This document shows, piece by piece, positions 44,059 through 53,196 of a DNA stretch of 64,000 nt. A program made the position numbers and the translations under genes. Under the pieces are notes generated by a model. That model was given only the letters and a program-made list of their open reading frames with translations, was not told the DNA's origin and did not search any database. The number at the start of each line of letters is the position of its first letter. Positions within the stretch are counted from its first letter, which is position 1. Origin of the DNA: Hyphomicrobiales bacterium (lineage in GTDB: Bacteria > Pseudomonadota > Alphaproteobacteria > Rhizobiales > Beijerinckiaceae); the NCBI GenBank assembly GCA_027483505.1, contig JAIXUP010000006.1:1-64000 (forward strand), in the 5' to 3' direction.

Positions 44059-44233
44059 GGTATCCTCGTTCGAACGCCCCTGATGTAGCCCGGATGCCTG
44101 ATTCCGTCGATAGCGCCTTTGGTTGTCCTTCGGCAGCCTTTCCGCCCTTTCGGTCAAGCGCGCATCCCTGCTTCGATTGCATGGCGCGGCATCCGGCAGA
44201 GGTTGCGGGGCGGCTGTGCCACGGCGTCACTGA

Positions 44234-44250
44234 TGTTCGCAATGCGTACA
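44234..44250. promoter_or_regulatory. Putative IclR operator (site 2, one mismatch)
   Basis: TGTTCGCAATGCGTACA fits TGTTCG-N5-CGAACA with one mismatch. It lies 176 bp upstream of the IclR start and 159 bp upstream of the solute-binding protein gene, the expected spot for autoregulation. The rest of the 350-bp gap 44059-44408 holds a GCTCCGG/CCGGAGC hairpin (44336-44355) and no gene. Confidence 0.5.
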
Positions 44251-44408
44251 GTATTCCGCAAATTGTGCTTGAAGTGTGACCTGCGACCTGTTCAATTGTT
44301 GGAGCCGGGCCGTCGGTTATCCTTGCACAGACAGGGCTCCGGCGGGTTCCGGAGCGTGCCTTCGGGCCGCAGGGTTGCACAAAAACAGAGCGCTAAAGGG
44401 AGAGCCAG

Positions 44409-45752
44409 ATGAGCAAGACCGTTTCTCAGTCCGGGCATGGTGTGTCGCGCCGCGCGGTTCTCGCCGGCATGGGCGCTGCCGGAAGCATGGCGGCTGCCGG
44501 CACGATGCCGACGCCGGCCACGGCGCAGACTGTGACCTTGCGGTGGTGGTCGCCGCAGACGGCTCCGGCGCAGCGCGAGGCCTACAACTTCCAGATCCAG
44601 ACCTTCGAGGCGGCCAATCCCGGCGTGAAGGTCAACTTCGAAGCGACCTCGGACGAAGGCTATCCAGCCCAGATGGCGGCGGCCTTCGCCTCGGGACAGG
44701 TGCCGAACGTGGTTACCCACCTGCCGTCTTTCGCTGTCTCGAGCTACTGGCAGAATGGCCTGCTGGAGCCGTTCAACGACGTCATCAACATGATCGGCCC
44801 GCAGAACTTCTTCGAGGGCGCCAACCGCATCTACGAGGTCACGCCCGGCCAGTTCGCCGGCACGGGCATCGGGGGGTCGGCCGCCAACATGATGTGGCTG
44901 CGCTCCGATCTGATGCGCGAGGCCGGCCTGACGACGCCGCGTACCTGGGATCAGTTGCGCGCCGCCTGCCAGCGTCTCCAGCGCGCCCCGGTGTTCGGCG
45001 CGCCGCTGCCCTATGCCCGCAACTCGATGACCTCGCTGATCTTCATCACCTTCGTTCATGGTGCCGGCGGCTCGATCTTCACCCCGGACCTGCAGGTCAA
45101 TGTCGAGAACGACGCCTTCCGCAATGCGCTCGAGTTCTACAAGTCGATGCGCGAATTCTGCCCGCCGGGCGCGACCAACTATTCATGGGGCGACAGCCTG
45201 ACGGCCTTCGTCTCGGGCGCGACCGCAACCGGCATCTACACGGGCCGCGTGCTCGCCAACGTGGCGCAGCAGAACCCGCGCATCGCCGATTTCATCAGCT
45301 GCCAACCCTATCCAACCATCAGCACCAGCGTTCCGCACTGGACCTTCAACGACTTTCCGTCGGTGATGATCCCGAAGGGCGCGCCGAACCTCGACGTGAC
45401 CAAGCGCTTCGCGGCGCACCTGTTCCGGGCCGACGGCTATATCCGCCAGCTTCATGCCGCGCCGGGCCACGTGCTGCCCGTGTTGAAGACCGTCTACGAG
45501 AGCGCCGCCTATCAGGAAAACGCGCTGATCAAGAAGTATGCGGCGGATGTGCAGATCATGTCGCAGCAGGCTTCCGCCGGGCACAACCTCGGCTGGGAGA
45601 CAGTCCGCCACAAGCCGAACACCAAGGCGGGCCAGATCGTCGCCAGCCATGTCTTCGCCGAAGCTGTCCAGCGCTATGTCGGCGCCAACGAGCCGATGGC
45701 CCAGGTCGTGTCGGGCGTCGCGCGCCGTCTCGAAGAGCTGATGCGCGCCTGA
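44409..45752 (+). CDS. ABC transporter extracellular solute-binding protein (family 1, CUT1 type)
   Basis: 447 residues with a twin-arginine signal (VSRRAVLAGMGAAGSMAAAG), then RWWSPQTAPAQREAYNFQIQ and YPAQMAAAFASGQVPNVV, as in sugar and polyol binding proteins. AAGGGAGA precedes the ATG. First gene of a four-gene importer operon. The CUT1 class suggests a sugar, polyol, sugar phosphate or similar solute, but such proteins also carry amino-sugar or opine-like compounds. Confidence 0.9.
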   Translation: MSKTVSQSGHGVSRRAVLAGMGAAGSMAAAGTMPTPATAQTVTLRWWSPQTAPAQREAYNFQIQTFEAANPGVKVNFEATSDEGYPAQMAAAFASGQVPNVVTHLPSFAVSSYWQNGLLEPFNDVINMIGPQNFFEGANRIYEVTPGQFAGTGIGGSAANMMWLRSDLMREAGLTTPRTWDQLRAACQRLQRAPVFGAPLPYARNSMTSLIFITFVHGAGGSIFTPDLQVNVENDAFRNALEFYKSMREFCPPGATNYSWGDSLTAFVSGATATGIYTGRVLANVAQQNPRIADFISCQPYPTISTSVPHWTFNDFPSVMIPKGAPNLDVTKRFAAHLFRADGYIRQLHAAPGHVLPVLKTVYESAAYQENALIKKYAADVQIMSQQASAGHNLGWETVRHKPNTKAGQIVASHVFAEAVQRYVGANEPMAQVVSGVARRLEELMRA

Positions 45753-45831
45753 TTCCCGCTCGCGCGTCCCGCGGGTCGTGGCAGCATTGCCGCGACCCGT
45801 TTGTTTCCATGGTCGGCAGATCGTCAGGCAG

Positions 45832-46731
45832 ATGAGCGGCAATCCACTCGACAAGCGCTATGCTGTGCTGGGCGCCATGCTGATCGCGCCGACGGTGCTG
45901 ATCTTCTGTGCCGTGATCGTCTATCCGCTGGTGTCGGCGCTCTATCTGAGCCTGTTCACGATCTTCACCCCGACCTTGCGCGGCAGCTTCATCGGTCTTG
46001 GCAACTACGCCTATCTCGTCAACTCTCCCGAGTTCTGGCGCTCGCTCTGGAACACCTTGCTCTGGACCGTCTGCACGCTGACGCTGCAGATTGTGTTCGG
46101 GGTCGCAGCGGCCTTGATGCTGCACCAGAACATCGTGTTCCGCTCACTGGCCCGCAGCCTGATCCTGTTTCCGTACTTTGTCTCGACCGTGGTGGCCGTG
46201 CTGGTCTGGCGCTGGCTGTTCAATGACCTGTACGGGGTGATGAACCATCTCATGCTCATGGCCGGGCTGATCAAGATGCCGCTCGACTGGCTGGGTTCGA
46301 TGCCCAACGCCATGATCAGCATCATCCTCGTCGGGGCGTGGAAGTATTTCCCCTTTGTCGTGATCGCCGTTCTGGCCCGGCTGCAGACCATCCCGGATGC
46401 GCTCTACGAAGCCGCAAAGATCGACGGCGCGGGAGCCTGGTCGCGCTTTGTCGACATCACCTTGCCGCAGTTGCGCGACGTGCTGGTCGTGGTCGTGCTT
46501 TTGCGTGCCATCTGGGACTTCAAGGAGTTCGATCTGATCTATCTGCTCACCGGGGGCGGGCCGATCATCGCCACGCAGACCTTGCCGCTGATGGTCTACA
46601 AGGACGCCTTTGGCCTCAACGACATGGGGCGGGCCTCCGCAGTGGCGGTCAGCATGATGCTGGTGATGCTGAGCTTCATGGTGCTCTATCTGAAGCTGGC
46701 GGGACGCGGCGAGCGCGAGAGCCAGCCATGA
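45832..46731 (+). CDS. ABC transporter permease 1 (MalF/UgpA-like)
   Basis: 299 residues, six spans. The EAA loop reads ALYEAAKIDGAGAWSRFVDITLPQL, the canonical CUT1 permease signature. The ATG at 45832 (MSGNPLDKRYAVLG) is used in place of the track start. It overlaps the second permease by 4 bp (ATGA). Confidence 0.92.
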   Translation: MSGNPLDKRYAVLGAMLIAPTVLIFCAVIVYPLVSALYLSLFTIFTPTLRGSFIGLGNYAYLVNSPEFWRSLWNTLLWTVCTLTLQIVFGVAAALMLHQNIVFRSLARSLILFPYFVSTVVAVLVWRWLFNDLYGVMNHLMLMAGLIKMPLDWLGSMPNAMISIILVGAWKYFPFVVIAVLARLQTIPDALYEAAKIDGAGAWSRFVDITLPQLRDVLVVVVLLRAIWDFKEFDLIYLLTGGGPIIATQTLPLMVYKDAFGLNDMGRASAVAVSMMLVMLSFMVLYLKLAGRGERESQP

Positions 46732-47558
46732 AGACGCTTGCCGGCCGCATCGCGTTCAACCTGTTTGCCTGGACGGTCGTGCTGGTCACGGCCTTTCCGC
46801 TCATCTGGATGATCCTGACCTCGGTCAAGCCGCAGTTCGAGCTGTTCCGGATTCCGCCGACCTTCTGGCCCGAGCAGATCACCTTCGAGCACTATGTCCG
46901 GCTGATCTACGAGACGCCTTTCCTCAAATACATGCGCAATTCCCTGATCCTCGGCTTCACCACCACGATCGTGGTCGTCGTGGTCGCGACGCTGGGCGCG
47001 CACTCGCTGGTGCGGTTCCGCTATCCGGGCCGTGAGCGGCTGGCCCAGATGGTGCTGTTCACCTATCTCCTGCCATCTGTCGTGCTGATCCTGCCGCTTT
47101 ACCTGATGATGGTCTGGCTCGGCATCGCCAACACCATTTTCAGCCTGGTGATCGCCTATACGACCTTCGCGTTGCCTTATGCGCTCTGGCTGCTGCGCTC
47201 CTTCATGCAGGGCATCCCCGATGATCTCGAAGCTGCCGCTCTGGTCGATGGCGCAACCCGGATGGAGGCCTTTGTCGACGTGATCCTCCCGCAGGCCTTG
47301 CCGGGGATCATCTCGACCTCGCTGTTCACCTTCATCCTCGCCTGGAACGAGTACCTCTATGCGCTGGTGCTGGTGAACACCGACGAGGCCCGTCCCCTGA
47401 CCACGGGCGTGATGAGCATGCTCGTCTCGGCCTTCAACATCGAATGGTCTCTGCTGATGGCGGCCTCGGTGATGATGTCGCTGCCGCTCATCATCATCTT
47501 CGCATTCCTGCAGAAATACCTGACGCGTGGCTTCGGCGCCGGCGGGGTCAAAGGCTAG
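46728..47558 (+). CDS. ABC transporter permease 2 (MalG/UgpE-like)
   Basis: 276 residues, six spans, EAA loop DDLEAAALVDGATRMEAFVDVILPQ. The track ORF runs 390 bases upstream into permease 1 in another frame; the coupled ATG at 46728 (MKTLAGRIAFNLF) is the start. The ATPase gene follows two bases after the stop. Confidence 0.92.
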   Translation: MKTLAGRIAFNLFAWTVVLVTAFPLIWMILTSVKPQFELFRIPPTFWPEQITFEHYVRLIYETPFLKYMRNSLILGFTTTIVVVVVATLGAHSLVRFRYPGRERLAQMVLFTYLLPSVVLILPLYLMMVWLGIANTIFSLVIAYTTFALPYALWLLRSFMQGIPDDLEAAALVDGATRMEAFVDVILPQALPGIISTSLFTFILAWNEYLYALVLVNTDEARPLTTGVMSMLVSAFNIEWSLLMAASVMMSLPLIIIFAFLQKYLTRGFGAGGVKG

Positions 47559-47560
47559 TC

Positions 47561-48643
47561 ATGGCGGACGTCTCGTTTCAGAAGGTGCGCAAGGCTTTCG
47601 GCTCCGCGGTGGCGGTCAAGTCGCTTGATCTTGCGATCGGCAGCGGCGAGTTCGTCAGCCTGCTGGGCCCATCCGGCTGCGGCAAGACGACGACGCTGCG
47701 CATGCTGGCCGGGCTGGAGTTCCCGACCGAGGGGGAGATCAGGATCGGTGACCGCGTCGTCAACGCCGTGCCGCCGGGCCAGCGTGACATCGCGATGGTT
47801 TTCCAGAGCTATGCGCTCTACCCGCACATGAGCGTGGGCGAGAACATCGCCTACCCGCTGAAGAAGCGCGGCGTGGGTCGCGCCGAGCGTGACGCCAAGG
47901 TGGCCTCAGTCGCAGCGACCCTCCAGCTTGGCGCCCTGCTGGATCGCAAGCCGCGCCAGTTGTCGGGCGGCCAGCAGCAGCGCGTCGCGCTCGGCCGGGC
48001 ACTGGTGCGTGATCCGAAAGTGTTTCTGCTCGACGAACCCTTATCCAATCTCGACGCCAAGCTGCGCGCGCACATGCGCGCCGAACTGATCGAGCTGCAT
48101 CGCAAGCTCGGCAAGACCTTCATCTATGTCACGCACGACCAGCTCGAGGCGATGACCATGTCAGACCGCATTGCGGTCATGCACGAGGGTGACCTTCAGC
48201 AGTTCGGGGCGCCCATGCAGGTTTATGAGAAGCCGGCAAATCTGTTTGTCGCCGGCTTCATCGGATCGCCTGCGATGAACCTGCTGCCGGGGATGATCGA
48301 GTCCTCGGGATCGGGCCTGGCCTTTGTGAGGCAGGGCCTGCGGCTGGCTGTTGGCGCCGGGGGGCAGGCCGGGCAGAAGGTGACGATCGGGGTCAGGCCC
48401 GAGGATATCGCGCTCGGCTCTGGCCCGTTCGTGGCGACGGTGCGCATCGTCGAGCCCACCGGCCACGAGACCATCGTGATGGCCGATATCGGCGGGCAGT
48501 CGGCGATCGTCCGCGTCCAGCCGGATACGGCGCATGTCGTCGGATCTGAGACCCCCTTCGCCGTCAGGACCAGCCGTTTGCATGCCTTCGACAGCGTCAC
48601 GGGCGCACGGCTTGACCTTGCCTTTGCGCCGCCTGCGAGCTGA
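47561..48643 (+). CDS. ABC transporter ATP-binding protein (UgpC/MalK-like)
   Basis: 360 residues: Walker [11 protein letters not shown], signature [16 protein letters not shown], Walker [13 protein letters not shown], switch VTHDQ, then a C-terminal TOBE/OB regulatory domain ([13 protein letters not shown]). The start [13 protein letters not shown] at 47561 is natural. As in other CUT1 systems, one ATPase protein forms the dimer for both permeases. Confidence 0.93.
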   Translation: MADVSFQKVRKAFGSAVAVKSLDLAIGSGEFVSLLGPSGCGKTTTLRMLAGLEFPTEGEIRIGDRVVNAVPPGQRDIAMVFQSYALYPHMSVGENIAYPLKKRGVGRAERDAKVASVAATLQLGALLDRKPRQLSGGQQQRVALGRALVRDPKVFLLDEPLSNLDAKLRAHMRAELIELHRKLGKTFIYVTHDQLEAMTMSDRIAVMHEGDLQQFGAPMQVYEKPANLFVAGFIGSPAMNLLPGMIESSGSGLAFVRQGLRLAVGAGGQAGQKVTIGVRPEDIALGSGPFVATVRIVEPTGHETIVMADIGGQSAIVRVQPDTAHVVGSETPFAVRTSRLHAFDSVTGARLDLAFAPPAS

Positions 48644-48688
48644 GCATGTTTGACTTGAACACGATGACACCGCGGTTAAGGAACAGCC

Positions 48689-49597
48689 ATGGATAAGAAC
48701 AGCGTCAATTGGGCCGGCCCGATGCCAGCCGTCACCACGCCCTTCGACCGCAGCGGAGCTCTCGACCGGCCAGGTTTCCGCGCCAATGTCGACCGTCTGA
48801 TGAAACTCGGCGCGACCGGTGTCGTGGCCAGCGGCTGCACTGGAGAATTCTGGAGCCTGTCGCTTGAGGAGCGCAAGGCAGTCTATGCCGATGCGGTCGC
48901 GGCGGTGGCCGGGCGCGGCACGGTCATTGTCGGCGTCGGATGCGTCGGGCCAGCCGAGACCATTGCGCTGGCGCGCGAGGCGAAGGCGGCCGGCGCCGAC
49001 GGCGTGCTCGTCTTGCCGCCCTATTTCGTGAAGCTGTCCGATGACGAGATTTTCGCCCACTACAAGACCGTCAACGCGGCCGTCGATCTGCCGATCATGG
49101 TCTACAACATCCCCGGCAATGCCGTGAATGCCGTGACGCCAGCCCTTGCCGACCGGCTTGCCGACCTCGACAAGGTGGTGGCCATCAAGGAGAGTTCGGG
49201 CGACTGGAACAATTTCTACGCCACGATGATCACCGTGAAGGACCGGCTGCGGGTGTTCTGCGGCCCGTCCTCGGTGTTCGGTGCACCGGCCGTCGGGCTC
49301 GGCGCGGACGGCACGGTGGATTGCTTCCCCAATGTCTGGGCCGGCTGTCTCGACATCTACTACGCCGCGCGTGACGGCGACGCGCGCAAGGCGGAAAGCC
49401 TGCAGGAAACCGGGCGACGGATGACAGACCTGTTCATCAGCGGCGGCCGCACGCTCTATCCGGCCACGAAGGCCGCGATGGACATGCAGGGCTTTCCCGG
49501 CGGCGGCATGCCGCGAGCGCCCTTGCAGCCGCTGGAGGGCGAGCCGCTCAAGGGTCTGAAGCGTGGCATGGTCGAGCTTGGCGTGATGGCGGGTTGA
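48689..49597 (+). CDS. Dihydrodipicolinate synthase (DapA) family protein, copy 1
   Basis: 302 residues, TIM-barrel Schiff-base aldolase or lyase. GCTGEFWSLSLEER contains the carboxylate-binding site, YNIPGN the catalytic tyrosine and VVAIKESSGDW the Schiff-base lysine. The FWSL in the GTTGE loop and the tail distinguish it from DapA. In catabolic clusters this family includes 1-pyrroline-4-hydroxy-2-carboxylate deaminase, keto-deoxy-sugar aldolases and related enzymes; the exact reaction is not clear. It is followed one base later by an SDR, suggesting coupled activity. Confidence 0.9.
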   Translation: MDKNSVNWAGPMPAVTTPFDRSGALDRPGFRANVDRLMKLGATGVVASGCTGEFWSLSLEERKAVYADAVAAVAGRGTVIVGVGCVGPAETIALAREAKAAGADGVLVLPPYFVKLSDDEIFAHYKTVNAAVDLPIMVYNIPGNAVNAVTPALADRLADLDKVVAIKESSGDWNNFYATMITVKDRLRVFCGPSSVFGAPAVGLGADGTVDCFPNVWAGCLDIYYAARDGDARKAESLQETGRRMTDLFISGGRTLYPATKAAMDMQGFPGGGMPRAPLQPLEGEPLKGLKRGMVELGVMAG

Positions 49598-49598
49598 C

Positions 49599-50381
49599 AT
49601 GGACATCGGATTGAAGGGACGCAAGGCCATCGTCAGCGCGGCCAGCCGGGGCCTCGGGCGGGCATGCGCGTTCTCGTTGGCCAGCGAGGGCGTCGATGTC
49701 ACCATCGTCGCGCGCCATCGCGAGGCGCTGGAGGCCACCGCCGCCGAGATCCGCGCCGCAACAGGCGTGAAGGTCACGACGGTCGCCGCCGATGTGAACA
49801 CGGCGGACGGGCGGAACGCGATCCTTGCCGGCTGCCCCGAGGCGGACATCCTCGTCTGCAATCCCGGCGTCAGGCAGGTCCCCGGCGATTTCCGCGGCTG
49901 GGAGCGCGATGAATGGTTGCGCTGGTGGGACGACCACTTCTTCTCGGCGATGGACCTGATCCGTCGCGTCACGCCCGGCATGTGCGAGCGCAGGTTCGGG
50001 CGTGTCGTCTCGATCTCGGTCAGCTTCGTCAAGTTCCCGCAGGTCGGCTTCGCCCACAGTCATGCCGCCAGGCTGGGCCTCTCCGGCGCCATCGCCTCGA
50101 TCGTTCGCGAGCTGATCCCGCACAATGTCACGGTCAACAGCGTGTGCCCCGGCCTGTTCGACACCGAGGCGCTGCACACCAACTGGCATGCCCACGCCAA
50201 GCGGTTGAACACGACCTATGAGGCGATCAAGGAAGACCGTCTCAAGGGCTGCCCGGCGGGCAGGCTTGCCGATCCGAAGGAGTGTGGTGATCTGGTCGCT
50301 TACCTGTGCAGCGCGCAGGCCGGGTTCATCACGGGTCAGAACATCGTCAATGATGGCGGTGTCTATCAGGGACTGTTTTGA
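49599..50381 (+). CDS. SDR family protein with altered catalytic Tyr/Lys
   Basis: 260 residues, Rossmann start KAIVSAASRGLGRACAFSLA. At the position of the catalytic YxxxK the sequence reads FAHSHAARLG, i.e. Tyr replaced by Phe and Lys by His. The C-terminus has NVTVNSVCPGLFDTEAL and GQNIVNDGGVY as usual. An enzyme with this site may be a catalytically different or non-catalytic SDR. It follows the DapA-family gene directly. Confidence 0.88.
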   Translation: MDIGLKGRKAIVSAASRGLGRACAFSLASEGVDVTIVARHREALEATAAEIRAATGVKVTTVAADVNTADGRNAILAGCPEADILVCNPGVRQVPGDFRGWERDEWLRWWDDHFFSAMDLIRRVTPGMCERRFGRVVSISVSFVKFPQVGFAHSHAARLGLSGAIASIVRELIPHNVTVNSVCPGLFDTEALHTNWHAHAKRLNTTYEAIKEDRLKGCPAGRLADPKECGDLVAYLCSAQAGFITGQNIVNDGGVYQGLF

Positions 50382-50383
50382 TC

Positions 50384-51127
50384 ATGGCGCCGGCTGACGC
50401 GAGCCCTGCCGTGTTGCCGGTCGATGGCCGCGTGATCGCGATCACCGGGGCCTCCCGCGGGCTTGGCGCCGCCATCGCGCGCCGCCTGCATGCCGATGGC
50501 TACACCCTCGCACTTGGTGTCCGCGATATGGCTGCGGCGCGATCCCGGCTCGATCTGGCCGGGCGCTGCACCTTTCACCACTTCGACGCGCTTGACGCGG
50601 GCAGCGCCGATGCGTTCATCGATGAGGCGATCGCGGCGCATGGCAAGCTCGATGGCCTGATCAACAATGCCGGCGTGCTGCGGCGTTTTTCGTTCGATCA
50701 TCCCGATGAGCGCGCACTCGACGAGATGTGGGCCGTCAACGTGAAAGCCCCTTTCCGGACCATTGCCCGCGCCCTGCCTGCGCTGAAGGCATCGGGCCAT
50801 GGCCGCATCGTCAACATCGCCTCGACTGACGCCAAGCGCTTTCGCGACCCGTCGGCCCCGCTGGGCTATGTGATGTCCAAGCACGCCCTGCTGGCGCTCA
50901 GTCACGCCGCAAAGTTTGCGGGCTGGGAGGATGGCGTGCGGGTCACCGCGCTTTGCCCCGGCGCGATCGACACCGAACTGATCGCAGGGCTTCCGGGGGC
51001 GACGCCGGCTGCCAACCGCCTCAAGCCCGAGACGGTTGCGGAAGCCGTTTCGCTGCTGCTGCGCCTGCCGAATGCGGCGACCGTCGCGGAGATGGTGATG
51101 AACACCCGGCTGGAGGCCAATTTCTGA
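50384..51127 (+). CDS. SDR family oxidoreductase
   Basis: 247 residues with intact motifs: ITGASRGLGAAIARRL, NNAGVL, and YVMSKHALLAL as the catalytic YxxxK. Tail EMVMNTRLEANF is short. The TTG at 50378 is in frame, but ATG 50384 (MAPADASPAVLP) is likelier. It follows the previous SDR with 2 bp between and converges with a DAO-family oxidase. Confidence 0.88.
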   Translation: MAPADASPAVLPVDGRVIAITGASRGLGAAIARRLHADGYTLALGVRDMAAARSRLDLAGRCTFHHFDALDAGSADAFIDEAIAAHGKLDGLINNAGVLRRFSFDHPDERALDEMWAVNVKAPFRTIARALPALKASGHGRIVNIASTDAKRFRDPSAPLGYVMSKHALLALSHAAKFAGWEDGVRVTALCPGAIDTELIAGLPGATPAANRLKPETVAEAVSLLLRLPNAATVAEMVMNTRLEANF

Positions 51128-51138
51128 TGGCCGTGCGC

Positions 51139-52344
51139 TCACCGGTTGCTGATCAGGAACGGCCCCAGATCGACCTCCGGCTGGCGGCCCAGCACCAGAT
51201 CGCCGATGGCGCGCGCCACGACCGGTCCTGCCGTGAAGCCCATCCACGGAAAGAAGCACAGGAAGAAGCCCGGCGCGCGCGGCGCCTCGCCGAGCAGAGG
51301 CTTCCAGTCTGCGGTGCCGTTGACGATCGCCGCCCAGGTCCGGACGACGTCGACGCTGCCCAGGTCAGGAACGACGCTGAGAGCGACTTTCAGGTTGCCC
51401 ACCAGAGACGCCATGTCGGCCACGGGGCGTCCCTTCCGATCAAGCCGGGCGTCCCAGCCCCCGCCGATCAGGATGTTGCCGAGCCGGTTCTGCTTGAGCG
51501 AGAGCTTTTCGCCAGCGGCATACAGCAGATGCCCGATCAGCGGAGCGGTCGGTTCCGTCACGCTGGTCTGGATCGGATAGGCTTCGATCGGCAGGTCGAG
51601 TCCGACCATGCGGGCAAGCTGGCCGGCCTCGGCCCCCGCGCAGTTGACGACGCGTCGGGCATGGATCTGGCCGCTTGTGGTCGCGATGTCGAAACCGCCT
51701 TGTCGGACTGTAAGGCCGATCAGCGCCGTGCGCGTCATGATCCTGGCCCCCAGACGGGCGGCTGCACGGGCGAAGGCGGGCGCGGCGATCAGCGGGTTGG
51801 CCTTGCCCTCGATCGGGTAATGCACCCCGCCAATGGCCCGCTCGGTGACATAAGGAGCGATGGCCCTGAGGTCGCTCCGGCTGAGCAGATGGCCTTCCAG
51901 TCCCTGTTCGCGCTCGATGGCGAGCTTGAGCCTCAAGCCCGCGAGATCAGTATCATTGAAGGCGCAGACCAGCCCGCCGGGCTGGTCGACCTCCAGGTCG
52001 ACGCCGAGTTCGGCCCCGAGGGTCGACCACAGCTCGATCGAGCGCATCATCAGCTTCACGGTCGGCGCGAAAGTCCGCGTCCAGGCCTCGCCATGGGTTG
52101 TGAAGGGTTCGTTCGGGATCTGCGCATGGATCGAGCCGGAATTGGAGCCGGATGCTTGCGTGTTGAGATCGAAGCGTTCGATCAGCAGCGTGTCGACGCC
52201 GTTCTTGGCCAGATGGTGGCTGAGCGCCGCGCCGGCGAGGCCGCCGCCGACAATCAGCACGTCGGTCCGCAATGGTTCACGCGCCTGCCGGGCGTCATTC
52301 ACGCCAACTGCATCATCGCCATCAACCTCGGGAGTGAGCAACAT
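51139..52344 (-). CDS. DAO-family FAD-dependent oxidoreductase
   Basis: About 401 residues. FAD motif LIVGGGLAGAALSHHLAKNG, then GSNSGSIHAQIP and a C-terminal WMGFTAGPVVARAIGD. The family oxidises amino or imino acids and related N-compounds. It lacks a neighbouring HcnAB-type gene, so it may partner with the product at 56138 or act alone. The start is uncertain: ATG 52344 (MLLTPEVDG) overlaps the start codon of the divergent gene at 52343, while GTG 52302 (VNDARQAREPLR) would leave 40 bp for expression signals. Confidence 0.85.
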   Translation of the reverse strand: MLLTPEVDGDDAVGVNDARQAREPLRTDVLIVGGGLAGAALSHHLAKNGVDTLLIERFDLNTQASGSNSGSIHAQIPNEPFTTHGEAWTRTFAPTVKLMMRSIELWSTLGAELGVDLEVDQPGGLVCAFNDTDLAGLRLKLAIEREQGLEGHLLSRSDLRAIAPYVTERAIGGVHYPIEGKANPLIAAPAFARAAARLGARIMTRTALIGLTVRQGGFDIATTSGQIHARRVVNCAGAEAGQLARMVGLDLPIEAYPIQTSVTEPTAPLIGHLLYAAGEKLSLKQNRLGNILIGGGWDARLDRKGRPVADMASLVGNLKVALSVVPDLGSVDVVRTWAAIVNGTADWKPLLGEAPRAPGFFLCFFPWMGFTAGPVVARAIGDLVLGRQPEVDLGPFLISNR

Positions 52345-53182
52345 GTCTGATCTCAAAGTCGCCGTGTCGACGTTTCCATATCTCTATTCGCATTCTGGCT
52401 TCGCAGCACTCAAGCACCTGCATGCCATGGGCTACAAGAATTTCGAGATGATGATCTTCCCGCCGCATCTGTGGCCATCCGAACTGATGCCGAAGGCCAA
52501 GCGCGACATCGGCAAGTGGCTGGACGACAAGGGCTGCAGGATCACCTCGTTTTGCTATCCCCTGCTCGACAACAATCCAAACTCGGTCTGCAGGATCATG
52601 CGGCGCTATACGCTCGATCGCTACAAGGAAGCGATCGAGCTCGCCGCCGACTGGAAATGCCCCTATGTCTGCGCCATTCCGGGGCCTGTGAACAGCCTGA
52701 TCGACCCGCCCGTCGAGTGGATGCGGGCATGGTTCGTCGAGGGCATGAAGGAACTGGTCAAGTTCGCCAAGGGCTCCGGCGTCGAGATCATCCTCGAAAA
52801 TGTGCCCTTCACCTATCTGCCATCGGCGCAGCAGATGCTGGATGTCGCCAACGACATCGGCCCGGATGTCGGCATCAATTTCGACATCTGCAACTCGGCC
52901 TTCATCAAGGAGGATGTGCCTGCTGCCATCAAGCTGCTCGGCAGCCGCATCAAGAATGTCCACATCTCGGACTCGACCTTCGCGGTTTTCAAACATGACA
53001 AGCTCGGCGGCGGCATCGTCAAGCCAGGTCCTGCCGCCAAGGCCCTGAAGGACATCGGCTATGACGGCATGACCGTGCTCGAAATCATTGCCGACGCCAT
53101 GAACCCCGCCAACACACCCGATGCCGACATCCTTGCCTCGCACGACGTGCTCGGCAAGCATGGCTGGCAGAAGCGCATCTGA
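52343..53182 (+). CDS. Sugar phosphate isomerase/epimerase family (AP endonuclease 2 fold)
   Basis: 279-residue TIM barrel. LAVSTFPYLYS-like start (VAVSTFPYLYSHSGF), GVEIILENVPFTYLPS, GINFDICNSAF and KNVHISDS match the xylose isomerase-like TIM family with metal-binding Glu/His at strand ends. The track extends it upstream; ATG 52343 with GGGAGTG upstream is used. The substrate is unknown. GGAGAGG precedes the next gene 14 bp later, so they form an operon. Confidence 0.88.
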   Translation: MSDLKVAVSTFPYLYSHSGFAALKHLHAMGYKNFEMMIFPPHLWPSELMPKAKRDIGKWLDDKGCRITSFCYPLLDNNPNSVCRIMRRYTLDRYKEAIELAADWKCPYVCAIPGPVNSLIDPPVEWMRAWFVEGMKELVKFAKGSGVEIILENVPFTYLPSAQQMLDVANDIGPDVGINFDICNSAFIKEDVPAAIKLLGSRIKNVHISDSTFAVFKHDKLGGGIVKPGPAAKALKDIGYDGMTVLEIIADAMNPANTPDADILASHDVLGKHGWQKRI

Positions 53183-53196
53183 GGAGAGGAACAACC

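Noticed and set aside
44094-44412. Plus ORFs in the iclR-ABC intergenic region
   Set aside because: They cover the promoter and operator and have no RBS or recognisable domain.
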